60,204 nt of DNA from Aplysia californica (Eukaryota; Mollusca; Gastropoda; Aplysiida; Aplysiidae). Position numbers and translations under genes: made by a program. Shown piece after piece: positions 1-10,377 of the stretch. Every line of letters starts with the position of its first letter. The stretch's first letter is position 1. Below the pieces are notes generated by a model. That model was not told the origin of the DNA and made no database searches. It saw only the letters and a list, made by a program, of their open reading frames with translations. The DNA lies in the NCBI RefSeq assembly GCF_000002075.1, contig NW_004797915.1:355616-415819 (forward strand). Reading direction: 5' to 3'.

Positions 1-219
1 GTGTTATCAGGCGCTGGGGGGGGGTTGTTTTGTTTTTTTCCCTTCTTGTGTGTTGAAATTTTATAAGGAAGCCAAAAGCATAAAACAGTCGAAATCTGAG
101 CTCCTGTTTGATTATGTTTTGTCAGTCTTGTATTTAAGTACCCGCACCCATTCCCACATGAGTATGATTGTGAGGAAAAAAAGTAGGTGAAGGGTTTTCC
201 CATCCTTCTGTTTTGGAAG

Positions 220-413
220 GTGGGTGGTTGGCAGGTGCTCTGGTGTGGTTTGCTCCTTCTTTCCTATCAAACATCTATCGTCTTTATCCTCCCCTCTTTC
301 TTATTTGTGTTTGTTACTCCCTTGTAACACATCTAATCTCCAGAGGCGCTTATATGACCTTTCTGTGTTGCAAGTGCCGTAAAACACTTACTAAAACTAA
401 ACTAAAACTAAAC
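220..413 (+). repeat. SINE family A, full-length copy
   Basis: This is the first of about 20 copies of a roughly 180-bp interspersed repeat, called family A here. It starts with GTGGGTGGTTGGC, continues through a pyrimidine-rich body and TTGTTACTCTCTTGTAACACC-like sequence, and ends with GCCGTAAAAC, CTTACTAAAAC and TAAAC repeats. I see no tRNA B box in it, so its head is not obviously tRNA-derived. Non-autonomous SINE-like status is inferred from size, copy number and target-site duplications at other copies. Confidence 0.8.
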
Positions 414-539
414 AAAAACATCTATCGTCCTGATCTCTTCTTTTTTTGGTGTTTGTTACTCTCTTGTAACACCTCTAAATCTTCAGCAATTATATGACCT
501 TTATTGTGTTGCCAGTGCCGTAAAACTCTTACTAAAACT
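414..539 (+). repeat. SINE family A, 5'-truncated copy
   Basis: A second partial copy follows directly behind the first. It lacks the GTGGGTGG head, begins at the ACATCTATCGTCC part of the body and runs to the GCCGTAAAACTCTTACTAAAAC-type tail. Head-to-tail arrangement of truncated copies recurs at 13130-13449. Confidence 0.7.
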
Positions 540-584
540 GTTTTGGAAGGTGTTTTGATTAGACCCGCTTTAAACAAACCAAAC

Positions 585-828
585 GCTCATATGACTGTCC
601 CCGCGGTCTTATGCAAAAATAAATCAGAAATTATGCAAACTGTGCCCAAAAATGGGAAATTATGCGATTTCGTTTATTTTAACGAAGAATGATAAAGGAA
701 AATAAGCAGAAATTATGCAAAAAATGATCAAATATTGCTAAATTATGCGGGGTGCATAAAACCATGGGGACAGATATGACCTCATGCAGTTGCGAGCGCC
801 GTAAAACTCTTACTAAAACTAAACTAAC
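585..828 (+). repeat. SINE family A tail fragment split by an insertion
   Basis: Only the 3' tail of the SINE is present. It is split after CTCATATGAC by the inverted-repeat element at 595-773 and resumes as ATATGACCTCATGCAG, then GCGAGCGCCGTAAAAC and ACTAAACTAAC. The tail ends about 25 nt upstream of the acceptor of the exon at 854. Confidence 0.7.
595..773. mobile_element. MITE-like inverted-repeat element inserted in a SINE
   Basis: A 179-bp element begins CTGTCCCCGCGGTCTTATGC and ends with the inverted form, GCATAAAACCATGGGGACAG. The termini match at 17-18 of about 20 positions. It is flanked by a 6-7 bp direct repeat (ATATGA/C at 589-595 and 774-780), so the pre-insertion SINE tail can be inferred. 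The interior contains several copies of ATTATGC. A second, partial and inverted copy lies at 15179-15290. No coding capacity is seen. The superfamily is not assigned. Confidence 0.7.
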
Positions 829-853
829 ACACCAAACGTGTATCTCTCGTCAG

Positions 854-3559
854 ATAACGTAGGCGCCAGCACAGAAGAGCTGCGGGTGATGTTCAACAAC
901 ATCCAATCAGAGGACTTGACCATAGACGGGAAGGACAGGATCCGGCAGCGGCGCAGTCAGTGCACCGCGCCCTCCAACCTCGGGGCGGGGGCCAACGCTG
1001 CGGAGGTCGAGCGACTGAGGAAGCTGCACTCCCTACAGAGAACGCTCAGGGTAATTAATTAACCCTGCCCGTACATTGTGTTTTACTATCGTATCCATAC
1101 GACTTGGGGTACTCTGTGCCGTCGCTTAGCCCTGCCCGTACATTGGGTTTTACTATCTTATCCATACGACGTGGGGAACCCTGTGCCATCGCTTAACCCT
1201 GTTCGCACGTAGTGTTTTACTATCGTATCCATATGACGTGGGGAACAATGTGCCATCACTTAACCCTGTCCGTACGTCGTGTTTTACTATCATATCCATA
1301 CGACGTGGGGAACTCCCATGCCACCACTTAACCCTGTCCGTACGTAGTGTTTTACTATCGTATCCATACGACGTGGGGAACTCTGTGCCATCGCTTAACC
1401 CTGTCCGTACGTCGTGTTTTACTATCATATCCATACGACGTGGGGAACTCCCGTGCCACCACTTAACCCTGTCCGTATGTAGTGTTTTACTATCGTATCC
1501 ATACGACGTGGGGAACTCTGTGCCATCACTTAACCCTGTCCGTACGTCGTGTTTTACTATCGTATCCATACGACGTGGGGAACTCTGTGCCACCACTTAA
1601 CCCTGTCCGTGCGTTGTGTTTTACCATCGTATCCATACGACGTGGGGAACTCTGTGCCACCACTATCCAAAGAGGAAATTTACTCGTTAATCTGATCCGT
1701 ACGCTTTCATAGCAGTCTGTCAAAAATTTTTTTGGAGAAATACTGCAAGTTTCAAAGAGATCTTCGTACTAGAAATATTCTAAAATGTGAGGAATACAAC
1801 CCCGGGGGTTCAAAATGACCCCAGGGCGTATGGATGGGGTTAAGAAGTTGGTCTCAGTTGTTATTGTAGAATAAAATCCTTGCCCTAGGTTACGACTGAA
1901 ATGATGACTTGCTAACATAATCGTGTTTGTTTTGTGGGTTCCCAGGAGCATTGAGTTGGAGCCAAACCGTTGACTTATATGACTGATTACTCTTTAGCCT
2001 TTGAGTTAGAAACAAACTTTTGACTAATAATACTGATTACTCTAAGCTCTAAGACCCTTCATTAAAAAGCGCAAAAAAACACATTTTGACTTAAATGACT
2101 GATTACTCTATAGCCTTGAGTTAGAACCAAACCACTGACTCGTATGACTGATTAGTCTATAACCTTAATTTAGAAACAATTTGTGGGTGGTTGGCGGGTG
2201 CTCTGGTGTGGTTTGTTTCTTCTTTCCTATCAAACATCTATCGTCCTTATCTCCCCTTCTCCATTTTTATGTTTGTTACTCTCTTGTAACACCTCTAATC
2301 TTCTGGCGCTCATATGACCTTTTGCAGTTGCGAGCGCCGTAAAACCTCTACTAAAACAAAAAGTAACAATTTTTTTTCTTACGCTACTGATTACTTGTAT
2401 CCTTGAGTTATTATCAAACCATCTAGAACCATTGACTAATACGACTGGTTACTTGAGTTAAAACCAGATTTTTGACCGACATGACAGATTATTCTAGAAC
2501 CCTTGAGTTATAACCTAATCATTGACTTATGAGACTGACTACTATATAACCCATGAGTTAAAACCAAACTAACCAAACTATTAACTTGTATGACTGATAA
2601 CTGTATCACCCTTGAGATAATAATATGGCCGAATAATTAGATGTCTGTATGACTGATTACTCAGTACTTGACTTAGAACTACACTTTTGACGTATACCAA
2701 GTTTTAGTACGAATCATTCTATAACCACGCTCTTGGCTGGTATAAAAATGATTACACTCTACCCCTTGAGGTAGAACCAAATCATTGATTGACTTGTTTA
2801 TTATTGATTATTCCACTGTCTTGTGTGGCAGTCCACCATCCTCATAAGAGTGTGTGTTACATTCTGGAATGTGGTTTGCTTCTTCTTTCCTATCAAACAT
2901 CTATCGCCTTTGTCTTTCCTCCTTCTTTTTGCCGTGCTTGTTACTCTCTTGTAACACCTCTAATCTTCGGCACGTATATGACCGAATTGTGTTGCAAGTG
3001 CCGTAAAAAGCTTACTAAACTGAACTAGAATGTTAGTTCGACCGCTCCTCTAACAATCTTTATTGGTGGAAAGTATTAAGTACACACTTGTGTGAGAGGT
3101 GTAACTCTTATGGAATTGAAGATGAATTTCCTTTTATTTTCTACTGTCCAAATTTTGTCCATCAAAGTAAATTGTTAATTTCTCCCAGTGTGAATATGTC
3201 GCATTTGGAAAAATCCCGTTTTTTTTGCATTTTCTTGTGCAGAAATCATGTCTGAACAATATGCTTTATTACTCGGCCCAGTGACGGAAATATGCAATGT
3301 TTGACCCTCGATAAGAGATATGTGCACAACCTGTACTTTTTCATTACGTAAACTTAATTTAACAAATGAGTGTTTTATAGGATGTGATGTGGGCCAATGG
3401 CTTTAACCACTGAGTAGACTTACGTACCTACTTACTCTTTTCCAGGCCAAAGAAAAGGAGCTGCTGGACATTGAGAAGCTGGTGAACAATCCCGTAAGTC
3501 CCCAGGACCTGCAGCAGTTTGCTGAGTCGCACTTGGAAGTGGAGAACAGCCCAATGTGA
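854..3559 (+). CDS. Unidentified protein, last two coding exons
   Basis: Two exons fit together in phase 0: 854-1050 (acceptor CTCTCGTCAG, donor AGG|GTAATT) and 3446-3559 (acceptor CTTTTCCAG, stop TGA 3557-3559). Together they encode about 103 C-terminal residues, including STEELRVMFNNIQSEDLT, GKDRIRQRRSQC, AAEVERLRKLHSLQ and AKEKELLDIEKLV. The charged, leucine-rich composition suggests a coiled coil. I do not recognise the family, and the upstream exons lie outside the window. The intron (1051-3445) contains a 67-bp minisatellite, a 50-bp minisatellite and SINE copies. The acceptor of the first exon could instead be the AG at 873-874. The stop codon lies inside the first unit of a 45-bp tandem repeat, so the C-terminal ENSPM may derive from repeat sequence. 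Confidence 0.6.
1061..1668. repeat. 67-bp tandem repeat, about 9 units
   Basis: Units of 67-68 bp begin at about 1061, 1128, 1195, 1262, 1330, 1397, 1465, 1532 and 1599. Each carries TTAACCCTGTCCGTAC, GTTTTACTATCGTATCC and ATACGACGTGGGGAAC. ACGTCGT early in the unit pairs with ACGACGT later, giving a possible 7-bp stem. Open frames on both strands here are a product of the repeat. It lies just inside the intron of the unidentified gene, 10 bp after the donor. Confidence 0.9.
1949..2810. repeat. Degenerate minisatellite of about 50 bp, split by a SINE
   Basis: Diverged units resemble CTTGAGTTAGAACCAAACC, then ATTGACTTATATGACTG, then ATTACTCTATAACC. I count roughly 13-15 imperfect units. A family A SINE at 2183-2361 interrupts the array, so the array is older than that insertion. 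All of it is intronic. Confidence 0.75.
2183..2361 (+). repeat. SINE family A with target-site duplication
   Basis: A near-complete copy with the GGCGCTC/GAGCGCC type of tail hairpin. It is flanked by the direct repeat AACAATTT (2175-2182 and 2365-2372), which is good evidence for target-primed insertion into the surrounding minisatellite. Confidence 0.85.
2868..3027 (+). repeat. SINE family A, 5'-truncated
   Basis: The copy starts within the head at GTGGTTTGCTTCTTC and has a tail of the GTTGCAAGTGCCG type. It is intronic in the unidentified gene. Confidence 0.75.
3195..3262 (+). repeat. Solo fragment of the DUF7869-type element's end
   Basis: About 65 bp starting TGTCGCATTTGGAAAAATCC closely matches 4003-4075, just inside the left end of the element at 3974-8315. 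Sequence on either side does not match. It is either a relic of another copy or a local duplication. Confidence 0.6.
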
Positions 3560-3740
3560 AGGTCACGTTGCACACAATGAAGTGGAGTATAGCCCAATGT
3601 GAAGGTCACATCGCACACAATGAAGTGGAGAACAGCCCAATGTGAAGGTCACGTTGCACACAATGAAGTGGAGAACAGCTCAATGTGAAGGTCACGTCGC
3701 ACACAATAAAGTGGAGAACAATCCAATGTGAATGTCACAC
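3538..3740. repeat. 45-bp tandem repeat over a stop codon
   Basis: Four to five units resemble AGTGGAGAACAGCCCAATGT, then GAAGGTCACGTTGCACAC, then AATGA. The first unit contains the last codons and the TGA of the unidentified gene, so the array extends from the coding end into the 3' UTR. Confidence 0.85.
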
Positions 3741-4422
3741 ACACATGGGCGCAGACACTGGAACGGCGGAGAACAGCAGTCCAAGGTGAAGGACGCTTAC
3801 ATCTGTATATATAAATAGACTCAGGTCTTACAAGTCTATGTTCTCTGTGGTAGGGTTTATGGTATGGTATATCATCCACATCATTCCAGAATTGCTGAAA
3901 TCATTCTAGAGATTTCTAATTATCATAATAATATTGGATTTTTGGCAATTTTATGGAAGGTGATGCATAATTTATGTGTGTGCCTGGTGAAAGGGACCAC
4001 ATGTCGCATTTGGAAAAATCCCGGTTTTTTGGTGCATTTTCATGTACAGAAATCATTTCGGAACAATGTGCTTTTAAAATTTTAAAGATATCTTCAGTAG
4101 TTTTTGAGGTATTGGTGATTGTGTAAGTCAGGGTAGGGAAACAAAGTTTTGAGAAAAACGGCTCTAAAGTTTCCCCTTTGTTTCTGCTTCAAATATATAT
4201 ATGTGTCTTACTTCATATGGATATTATCCTAAGTCTTCTGGTTCTTCAACATTTCTCCTTTCATTTGCAATGCAAATATTTGAGATTCTGGGTGAATCCC
4301 CCGTTCTTCATGCTTCATGGTAACTAAAACAATTGGATGTACTATAAAGAAGGGATCTGGTGCTGCCCACTACCAAGCTGTCTGTACACATAAACAAAAG
4401 ATTCTATGTCTTTTCCCCCCTG

Positions 4423-4735
4423 CATTTCCCTTTCTCCTTTCCCCTTTCTCCCTTTCCTTTCCCCTTCCCTTTCCCCTACCCTTTCCCCTACCCTTTCCCT
4501 TTCCCCTACCCTTTCCCCTACCCTTTCCCTTTCCCCTTCCCTTTCCCCTTCCCTTTCCCCTTCCCTTTTCCTTTCCCCTACCCTATCCCCTTCCCTTTCC
4601 CCTACCCTTTCCCTTTCCCCTTCCCCTACCCTTTCCCTTTCCCCTTCCCTTTCCCTTCCCTTTCGCCTTCCCTTTCCCCTACTTTTTCCCCTACCCTTTC
4701 CCCTTCCCTTTCCCCTTCCCTTTCTCTTGCTCTAC
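4423..4735. repeat. CCCTTT/CCCCTA simple-repeat array
   Basis: About 310 bp of CCCTTTCCCCTTCCCTTTCC-type sequence with CCCCTACCC variants. All three plus-strand frames stay open through it and read only Phe, Pro, Ser, Leu and Tyr, so these frames are not genes. It lies downstream of the broken minus-strand gene inside the element. Confidence 0.95.
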
Positions 4736-6507
4736 CCTGACAGTTTTTGCTGGTGGCTCCTCAGCTGTTGATGGCCCTAGCTGCTTCTTCACCTTCCTGT
4801 GGGAGAGGAGCTACAGCATCCTGATGCTCAAATGGAACAAACTGTCAAATTTCTTTATACAAATACCATTTCCTTTTGAGGTCAAGTCCTTTTGATGTCA
4901 GAGGTGGTGGAAGGACAGAAAAAATCATTTCAGGAGCATTTGGTTTAAGAATGGAAAAAGATTGTGTGTCTGAATTGCAAAACTGTTGTCCTTTTACAAT
5001 CCCAGACCCTTCTTCAAAATGAAAATGATGAGAAGAAAGGATGTTTGGGAGTCTGTCAAAATGCCTGCCCAAGAAACTGAGCCAGTCATATGCTGGAACT
5101 ATGATCCTACCCTCCTGTGGTGCACACAACTGTGCACAGTTGACAGTGGAGGAATGGAGGAACCCTCCACAACATTGACAACATCTTGAAGAGAACCAAC
5201 AACTGTCTTCCTGAACAATCTCTTGATGAGACCAAAGGCCCAGTCACAAGCAGTTTTGGTATGGCCAGCCAAGAGAAAGGACAGTGTAATCTTCTTATGC
5301 CTCCCTGTCAACACCTGCCACAACAGATATTGCGACATGGTGTTGATCTTGTTCTGGCCACAGCAACTATCTACTATCTGCATGTAAGAGGGCCTCAGTG
5401 TCACTAAGACCTGCATTTTCCAAAAAATAGTGCAACAAAGACACAACTGAATTTACCCCCTTCCCAAAATTCCATGACTCATCCAAAAGATAGTTCACCT
5501 GTTGTTTCAGACCCTCACAACTGACCCCAAAAAGACCACATTTTCTAGGTGTTTTAAAACAAATTTGACCTGGCTGTTGTGGGTTGCAGTGGTAATGCGC
5601 CTGTTGCGCAAAATCAAAACTATAATGACTTTTACTTTCAAAAACGCAACAGTCATGCTTGCCGAGTTGTATGTCTGGGGGCATATCTCTTCTAACTTCC
5701 TCTATTGCTGAGTTGCATGTCTGGGGGCATATCTCTTCTTACTTCCTCTATTGCTGTTTGTAGAGGGATCTTTCTGCTGTAGCGTCCTCTAAGTGACGGA
5801 GCATTTCTCTTGCAGCTTGACTTTTTTTCTCTAAAGGGAGATTCACACATCGCTGCTGCTGAACAGACCTCTGCTGACAGTACCAACATAAGTCTGTCGC
5901 AGGCTTGAGGTTTGTGATGAAAGGGAGAAGTTGCTGCTATATATGCAAGCAAATGACCTATAAGATACTTTTCTTGCACTCTGTGTCCTATCGGTCTCCT
6001 CGGCATACAAATCATACACTTGCCTCTTAGTACAATGAGTAGGAAGCAGCTTGCAGTCTGTGTTTCAGCCATAAGGCTGTCTCCCTGGCAAAATGATTGC
6101 ATTGGCCTCTGCAAAATTTGAAATAAATCCCACAACAGCCGTTATGTCTTTACAAGACAAAGCGTGGCCTCTAACCTGTTAAAAGCCCTTATGAACGCGC
6201 TCCACAACACCAAGCTCTTTAAAATGTACAGCTAGATTTTTAAATCGTTTTGTAGACATGCAATGTACAAATAAAAACAAATCTCGACAAACCGGCTGAC
6301 CTTGGAAAAAAAACCATGGTTCTTGGGTTTGACCGAAAACTTTGTGCCGCCTTTTTTTAACTTTTGAGTCAGCTCTCCTCTCCGCATACAAGATGACGAA
6401 TACGATAATACGCACATGTCCTACTCTTGATGGGTGAGTTCCAAATGTTGCAATCTAGCACTCTCAATCTCGTCTCCCGGAAACTGCAGGTAGCAAGGAT
6501 GGCCTTC

Positions 6508-6731
6508 GTAGTACTTGCAGTTGCCTGTGAAGGCATGTCGTAGTACTTGCAGTTGCCTGTGAAGGCATGTCGTAGTACTTGCAGTTGCCTGTGAAGGCAT
6601 GTCGTAGTACTTGCAGTTGCCTGTGAAGGCATGTCGTAGTACTTGCAGTTGCCTGTGAAGGCATGTCGTAGTACTTGCAGTTGCCTGTGAAGGCATGTCG
6701 TAGTACTTGCAGTTGCCTGTGAAGGCAGGAG
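6508..6731. repeat. 32-bp tandem repeat, 7 units, open in three minus-strand frames
   Basis: Near-identical units GTAGTACTTGCAGTTGCCTG plus TGAAGGCATGTC start at 6508, 6540, 6572, 6604, 6636, 6668 and 6700. As 32 is not a multiple of 3, each unit shifts the frame. No minus-strand frame has a stop, so the same 96-bp superperiod (CKYYDMPSQATASTT, CLHRQLQVLRHAF) appears in all three frames. Confidence 0.95.
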
Positions 6732-6971
6732 GTGGCTCCCCGGTAGCACACACTGACTCCTGTAGGGCTTGGGGCAAGTACTGCGGGACATCCTCAATCA
6801 CGCTGCGCTGAACGTCTGCTGCAGATAAAAACAAAAACAGAACTCCCATTTTTCATAACAAGTCACCTTTCTTGTAAAAAGGTTTTGCTGTTTCTGAAAT
6901 AGAATTTTGTTAAATCATGTTCATAATTATTATTGTTTTGTTTAAAAACTTGACACCCCCCTCCCTCCACT

Positions 6972-7059
6972 GTCCTATCGGAGACGGACATTAAACTAGG
7001 AGATCCCACCCCTTAAATAACCTAATAATTTTTATAGGGGCGTTAAACCCATACCATTA
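6972..7059 (+). repeat. 3' fragment of the tRNA-type SINE
   Basis: TCCTATCGGAGACGGACATT through GGGGCGTTAAACCCATACC matches the 3' part of the SINE at 8893-9113. It lies in the intron of the DUF7869-type gene, so it inserted in or travelled with that element. Confidence 0.75.
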
Positions 7060-8640
7060 CACCATTACACCCCTCCCTCCCCCTTCTTCTCCTGCAACAC
7101 ACACAAGCGAAAAAAGTATCTTCACCACAGTAACTAGGGAACTTAACACTATCAGGGTCAGAGGAAAACTTTTGTTCCTTACCCACTTAACAAAATTGCC
7201 ACAGATCCAGATCTTACAACCCAGACTCTCACAGGAATAAATGAAATTTTGTTCTGCATACATAAGAATAAGAAATACAAAAATGCACTACTGTGAGTAA
7301 GCTAGATCTAATCTAGATCAAGGTTTATCAAGACAGAACAGTGTTGTAATAATTATTACTATTTATTATCAAATAAATAATTATTAGTTTACTAAATCTA
7401 TATCTATTTCTATTATCTCTGTTGTTGTTAATCTTTACCTGCTTCGCTCGGTTCTGCTTCCAGTGCGGGGTCAGGTACTGATGGCACCTCCAGTTCGAAC
7501 TCATCATCTTCCTCTTTTCCCAAATCAACGTCAGAAATGAAATAATCGCATATTACATCTCTGATGTCTTCTTCAGTCACCATATCTGACATCCCAATGC
7601 GTCTAAGAGAATTGAGATGAGACACAATTTCCTGCTCACGAATAGCAGTACTAGTACTACTAGTAGTAGTAGTAGTAGTAGTATCAGCTGGCCGCTCCGC
7701 CATGTTGTTTTGCTTCGAGACGACCTGACAACACAGTCGCTACTCACAAACCAACTTTAAAAAGCAGCTACAATTAAAGAACAGCTTCAAAGTGCTTATA
7801 TTACGTCTTCAAAACAAATTCACCGCCACCTTGAACAGGACTTTTCAAGAAATAAGTTTGCACAGGGCAGAAATAGGCGATACAAGTTTGCTCTCCAAAG
7901 AAACAAAAGGGTATGGATGCGCAAAGCTTCGCTTTGTTTACATGTTCTAGATATTCATGCGCATTACCTGCCATTGGAGAGCAGAGAGAATGACCTAAAT
8001 TTTGGTATGCATTGTGCTTGGGTCGACTTTATGAATGGACAAGAGAAACCATCCGCAATGTTTACCCGGAAAGCAAATTTTCTCACTCATTTTTGGGGAT
8101 TACGCAATATACCTCGTGTTAAAAAACACCTTTTAAAATGTATTTTAAAGTTTAAAAAAGCCAAATCCTTGTAAATATCAATAAATTGAAGGCTGAAGAA
8201 TCCATTTTTAATGGAACTTAGTTTTTGTCAAAAATTCTATTTTTGACCTTTGAAGACTGATATCTCGGTTTGAGCAAATGCGACATGGGGTCCCTTTCAC
8301 CAGGTACACACACATTTTTCTAATCATTTTTTTTTGGGGGGGGGGAGAGAGACAGGATGTAGTCTACAATTTTTTCTCGAAATCATCTTGCAGACATAAA
8401 AGAATTTGATTCACGAACCAAAAATGATTTTTCTATGTACTTTTTCTAAGTGTTAGTGGATCTCTAAACTCAGAGGACTCCCAAAAAGTTGGGGTAGGGT
8501 GAGCAGAGCCTACAGAAAAAAAATGGTATGGACATTGGAGCAGCTAAAATGTGTTAGTGAATTGTAAAACATGCTAAAGTACACCCTTGCAAAGTTTGAA
8601 AACAATTTGAAAAACAGCAAAATGATTAGACGACTTCTTA

Positions 8641-8750
8641 CTGCTGTCTTTCAGCCACATCCCTGATCTTAAGGGTAGGTAAGATCTAACACCTAGCCTT
8701 CTCAGATAAGGGCGACAAATTTCGGAGGTCCCGTGTGCAAGTTGCGCACA
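8641..8750 (+). repeat. SINE fragment related to 9505-9774
   Basis: CTGCTGTCTTTCAGCCAC, CACCTAGCCTTCTCAG and CGGAGGTCCCGTGTGCAAG match the element at 9505-9774. Only the middle part is kept. Confidence 0.65.
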
Positions 8751-8892
8751 GTAACGCTTTCCCTACGTAGCCCCAGCTCCCCCCCCCCATTAAAAAAATT
8801 TAAAAAGAGAGATAAAACATAGTACCTATTTAATCCCCCCCCCCCCCCCAGTGATGTAAACTCCCCATAGACTTCTTTCCACCTCTCTTCTT

Positions 8893-9113
8893 CCTTGTAG
8901 CCTAGTGGTTAGGCTACTTGACTCGTAATCGTGAGATTACGAGTTCGGGGGTTCGAGCCTCAGCTCGGTCCGACATTGTGTCCTTGGGAAAGGCACTTTA
9001 CACGAACTTCCCACTTGGCTCGGTCCTATCGGAGACGGACGTTGAACTAGGAGGTCCCGCCCCTTAAATAACCTTATAGTGTTGATAGGGGCGTTAAACC
9101 TATACCATTTTCT
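8893..9113 (+). repeat. tRNA-derived SINE (tRNA-Thr-like head)
   Basis: The head contains an A-box-like TAGTGGTTAGG and a B box GGTTCGAGCC, with a TCGTAA anticodon-loop region resembling tRNA-Thr(CGU). A core TGTCCTTGGGAAAGGCACTT follows, then a 3' part CCTATCGGAGACGGACGTTG to GGGGCGTTAAACC. The core is shared with the SINE at 57883-58183, whose 3' part differs. It is too degenerate in the acceptor stem to be a working tRNA gene. Confidence 0.8.
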
Positions 9114-9275
9114 TCTTCCTTTTGCTTTGCTTCTCCTTTGGCAGCTCTCCACTTTTTAGCTTTCGCAGTCCTGGCAACTTTGGCTTTGTAAACTCAGAGG
9201 TGGTCTGTCTTTCTGCCTCGTTTTTCAGTTTCTCACAGAGTCTCTGTGTGTGCGGTTGGGGGGGGGGGGGGGGGG

Positions 9276-9345
9276 CTCTTGTGGCCTATAGGTTCGCCTC
9301 TCATTCAAAGGTCGCGGGTTCGAATCTGGGTAGCGACCGAAAAAT
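9276..9345 (+). repeat. tRNA-like SINE head
   Basis: GTGGCCTATAGGTTCGCC (A-box-like) and GGGTTCGAATCTGGG (B-box-like) lie at tRNA spacing, directly after a long G run. The flanks do not form a clear acceptor stem, so I read it as a SINE head and not a tRNA gene. Confidence 0.55.
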
Positions 9346-9504
9346 TTTCTTCTCTAAAATTGTCTTCTTTCCTGCTCTCTAAAATTGTTTTGTCGTCTGC
9401 TTTCGTCTCCACTTTCTGCCCCCACCCCCTCACCTCCTTTGCCCCCTCCTCTGGGCTCCAGACTCTTTCTGCAGCCTTTCTATTGCTACTCCTTGGCTCC
9501 TCCT

Positions 9505-9774
9505 TACTGCTGTCTTTCAGCCACGCATCTGATCTTCTGGTAGGAAAGATCTACACCTAGCCTTCCCGGACAAGGGCAAAAAAAATCTCGGAGGTCCCGT
9601 GTGCAAGTTATGCACGTTAAAGATCCCATGGTGGTCTAAAATCAGTAAGAGTAGGCTTCGGCCGCCACCCTGGCAAAATTCAAAATTTCCTACCAACTGA
9701 AAATGTTTAATGTGTCCCGCGCGCTCATATGGTCTTATTATGCAGTTGCGAGCGCCGTAAAACACTTACAAAAA
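9505..9774 (+). repeat. Second SINE type sharing the family A tail
   Basis: The body includes GCTGTCTTTCAGCCACGC, GGAGGTCCCGTGTGCAAG, GCACGTTAAAGATCCCATGG and GTAGGCTTCGGCCGCC. It is unlike the body of family A. The end, CGCTCATATGG to GCGAGCGCCGTAAAAC, is the family A tail. A shared 3' end on different bodies suggests both are mobilised by the same LINE reverse transcriptase. Confidence 0.65.
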
Positions 9775-10377
9775 CAACCCCCCAAAAAAATCCAACGTCA
9801 CTTTGTAAAAAAACTCCTCAAAAGTCTGTGCGCACAGGAAGTCCGTGGTGGGTGTATATGACACGGTGCCTCTCTACTGAACTTGCTTAGTACTCTGTGT
9901 CTCTCAACTCACAGGAATACAGGCCTCAGTTTTAGCCAGAAGAGCAACGGGTTTGTTGATGCCTTGTCATGATCCAGATCGAACACGAAAGTAGAAACAA
10001 AAATCAACTGACTGCTACATTTTCACTTGTTCCACAACACAGCTTTCTTTTAGATCCACAGTTGTGGGAAATGGCTCTCTAGACACTAGTTCTGTAGATC
10101 AGCACAAAAACACAACCAAATTCTCGGCGAAATGAACATGAAAATACGGGGTAAACGTGATGCTCTTGAAAATGACTTATAGAACAAAGGCTCTTCAGCT
10201 TCATTGTCTGTTTGGCTACTGAGATATGTGCGCGTAGGCCCCGAAATTTGACACTAAAGGCTCTAGATCTTCTACTGGAGCTGCTTGCTTCTTGGATGTG
10301 AGTGCTCTGCTCTTCCTGCAGTGCTAACACCCGTACCAATTTCAGGCAAAGATTTGCGTTCTTTTTTTTTGGGTGGC

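Larger units (their letters stand above)
4740..7703 (-). pseudogene. Broken DUF7869-type gene
   Basis: The minus strand starts with ATG at 7703. A first exon (7703-7438, donor CAG|GTAAAG) reads MAERPAD and then EDIRDVICDYF. An acceptor follows near 6820. Later segments read CKYYEGHPCYLQFPGDE, FFQGQPVCRDLFLFVHC, CCGQNKINTMSQYLLWQ, LTGRHKKITLSFLLAGHTK, NILSSHHFHFEEGSG and GLDLKRKWYLYKEI. These are in the expected order for DUF7869-type proteins, where the C-x-GQNK segment carries an acidic residue before it that resembles a DDE-type site. The reading frame is interrupted several times, one segment of about 47 bp is duplicated near 5664-5758, and a 32-bp repeat has expanded within the coding sequence. 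I take it to be non-functional. The assignment rests on remembered family motifs. Confidence 0.7.
3974..8315 (-). mobile_element. Decayed DNA-transposon-like element with a DUF7869-type gene
   Basis: The left end (3974-4012) and right end (8275-8315) are inverted copies of each other. Both read ATGTGTGTG, then CCTGGTGAAAGGGACC, then CATGTCGCATTTG, with one mismatch and one 2-nt indel over about 40 bp. Between them lies a single minus-strand gene with an intron, homologous to the multi-copy DUF7869-type family (name from memory). A TTTCCC-rich array sits near one end and a 32-bp tandem repeat sits in the gene. No clear target-site duplication is visible. Terminal inverted repeats around a multi-copy gene indicate a cut-and-paste type element; that class is inferred. 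Confidence 0.65.

Noticed and set aside
1061-1668. CRISPR-like array
   Set aside because: There are no unique spacers between conserved repeats. The whole 67-bp unit repeats, and the genome is eukaryotic.
3494-3499. GTAAGT as a splice donor ending the unidentified gene's exon at 3493
   Set aside because: The frame continues sensibly through it to a stop at 3559. A donor cannot be fully excluded, and a downstream exon was not found.
4317-4895. Phe/Pro-rich proteins
   Set aside because: They come from a CCCTTT simple repeat, with all three frames open at once.
8893-9345. Functional tRNA genes
   Set aside because: B boxes are good but acceptor stems do not pair, and the sequences continue into SINE bodies.
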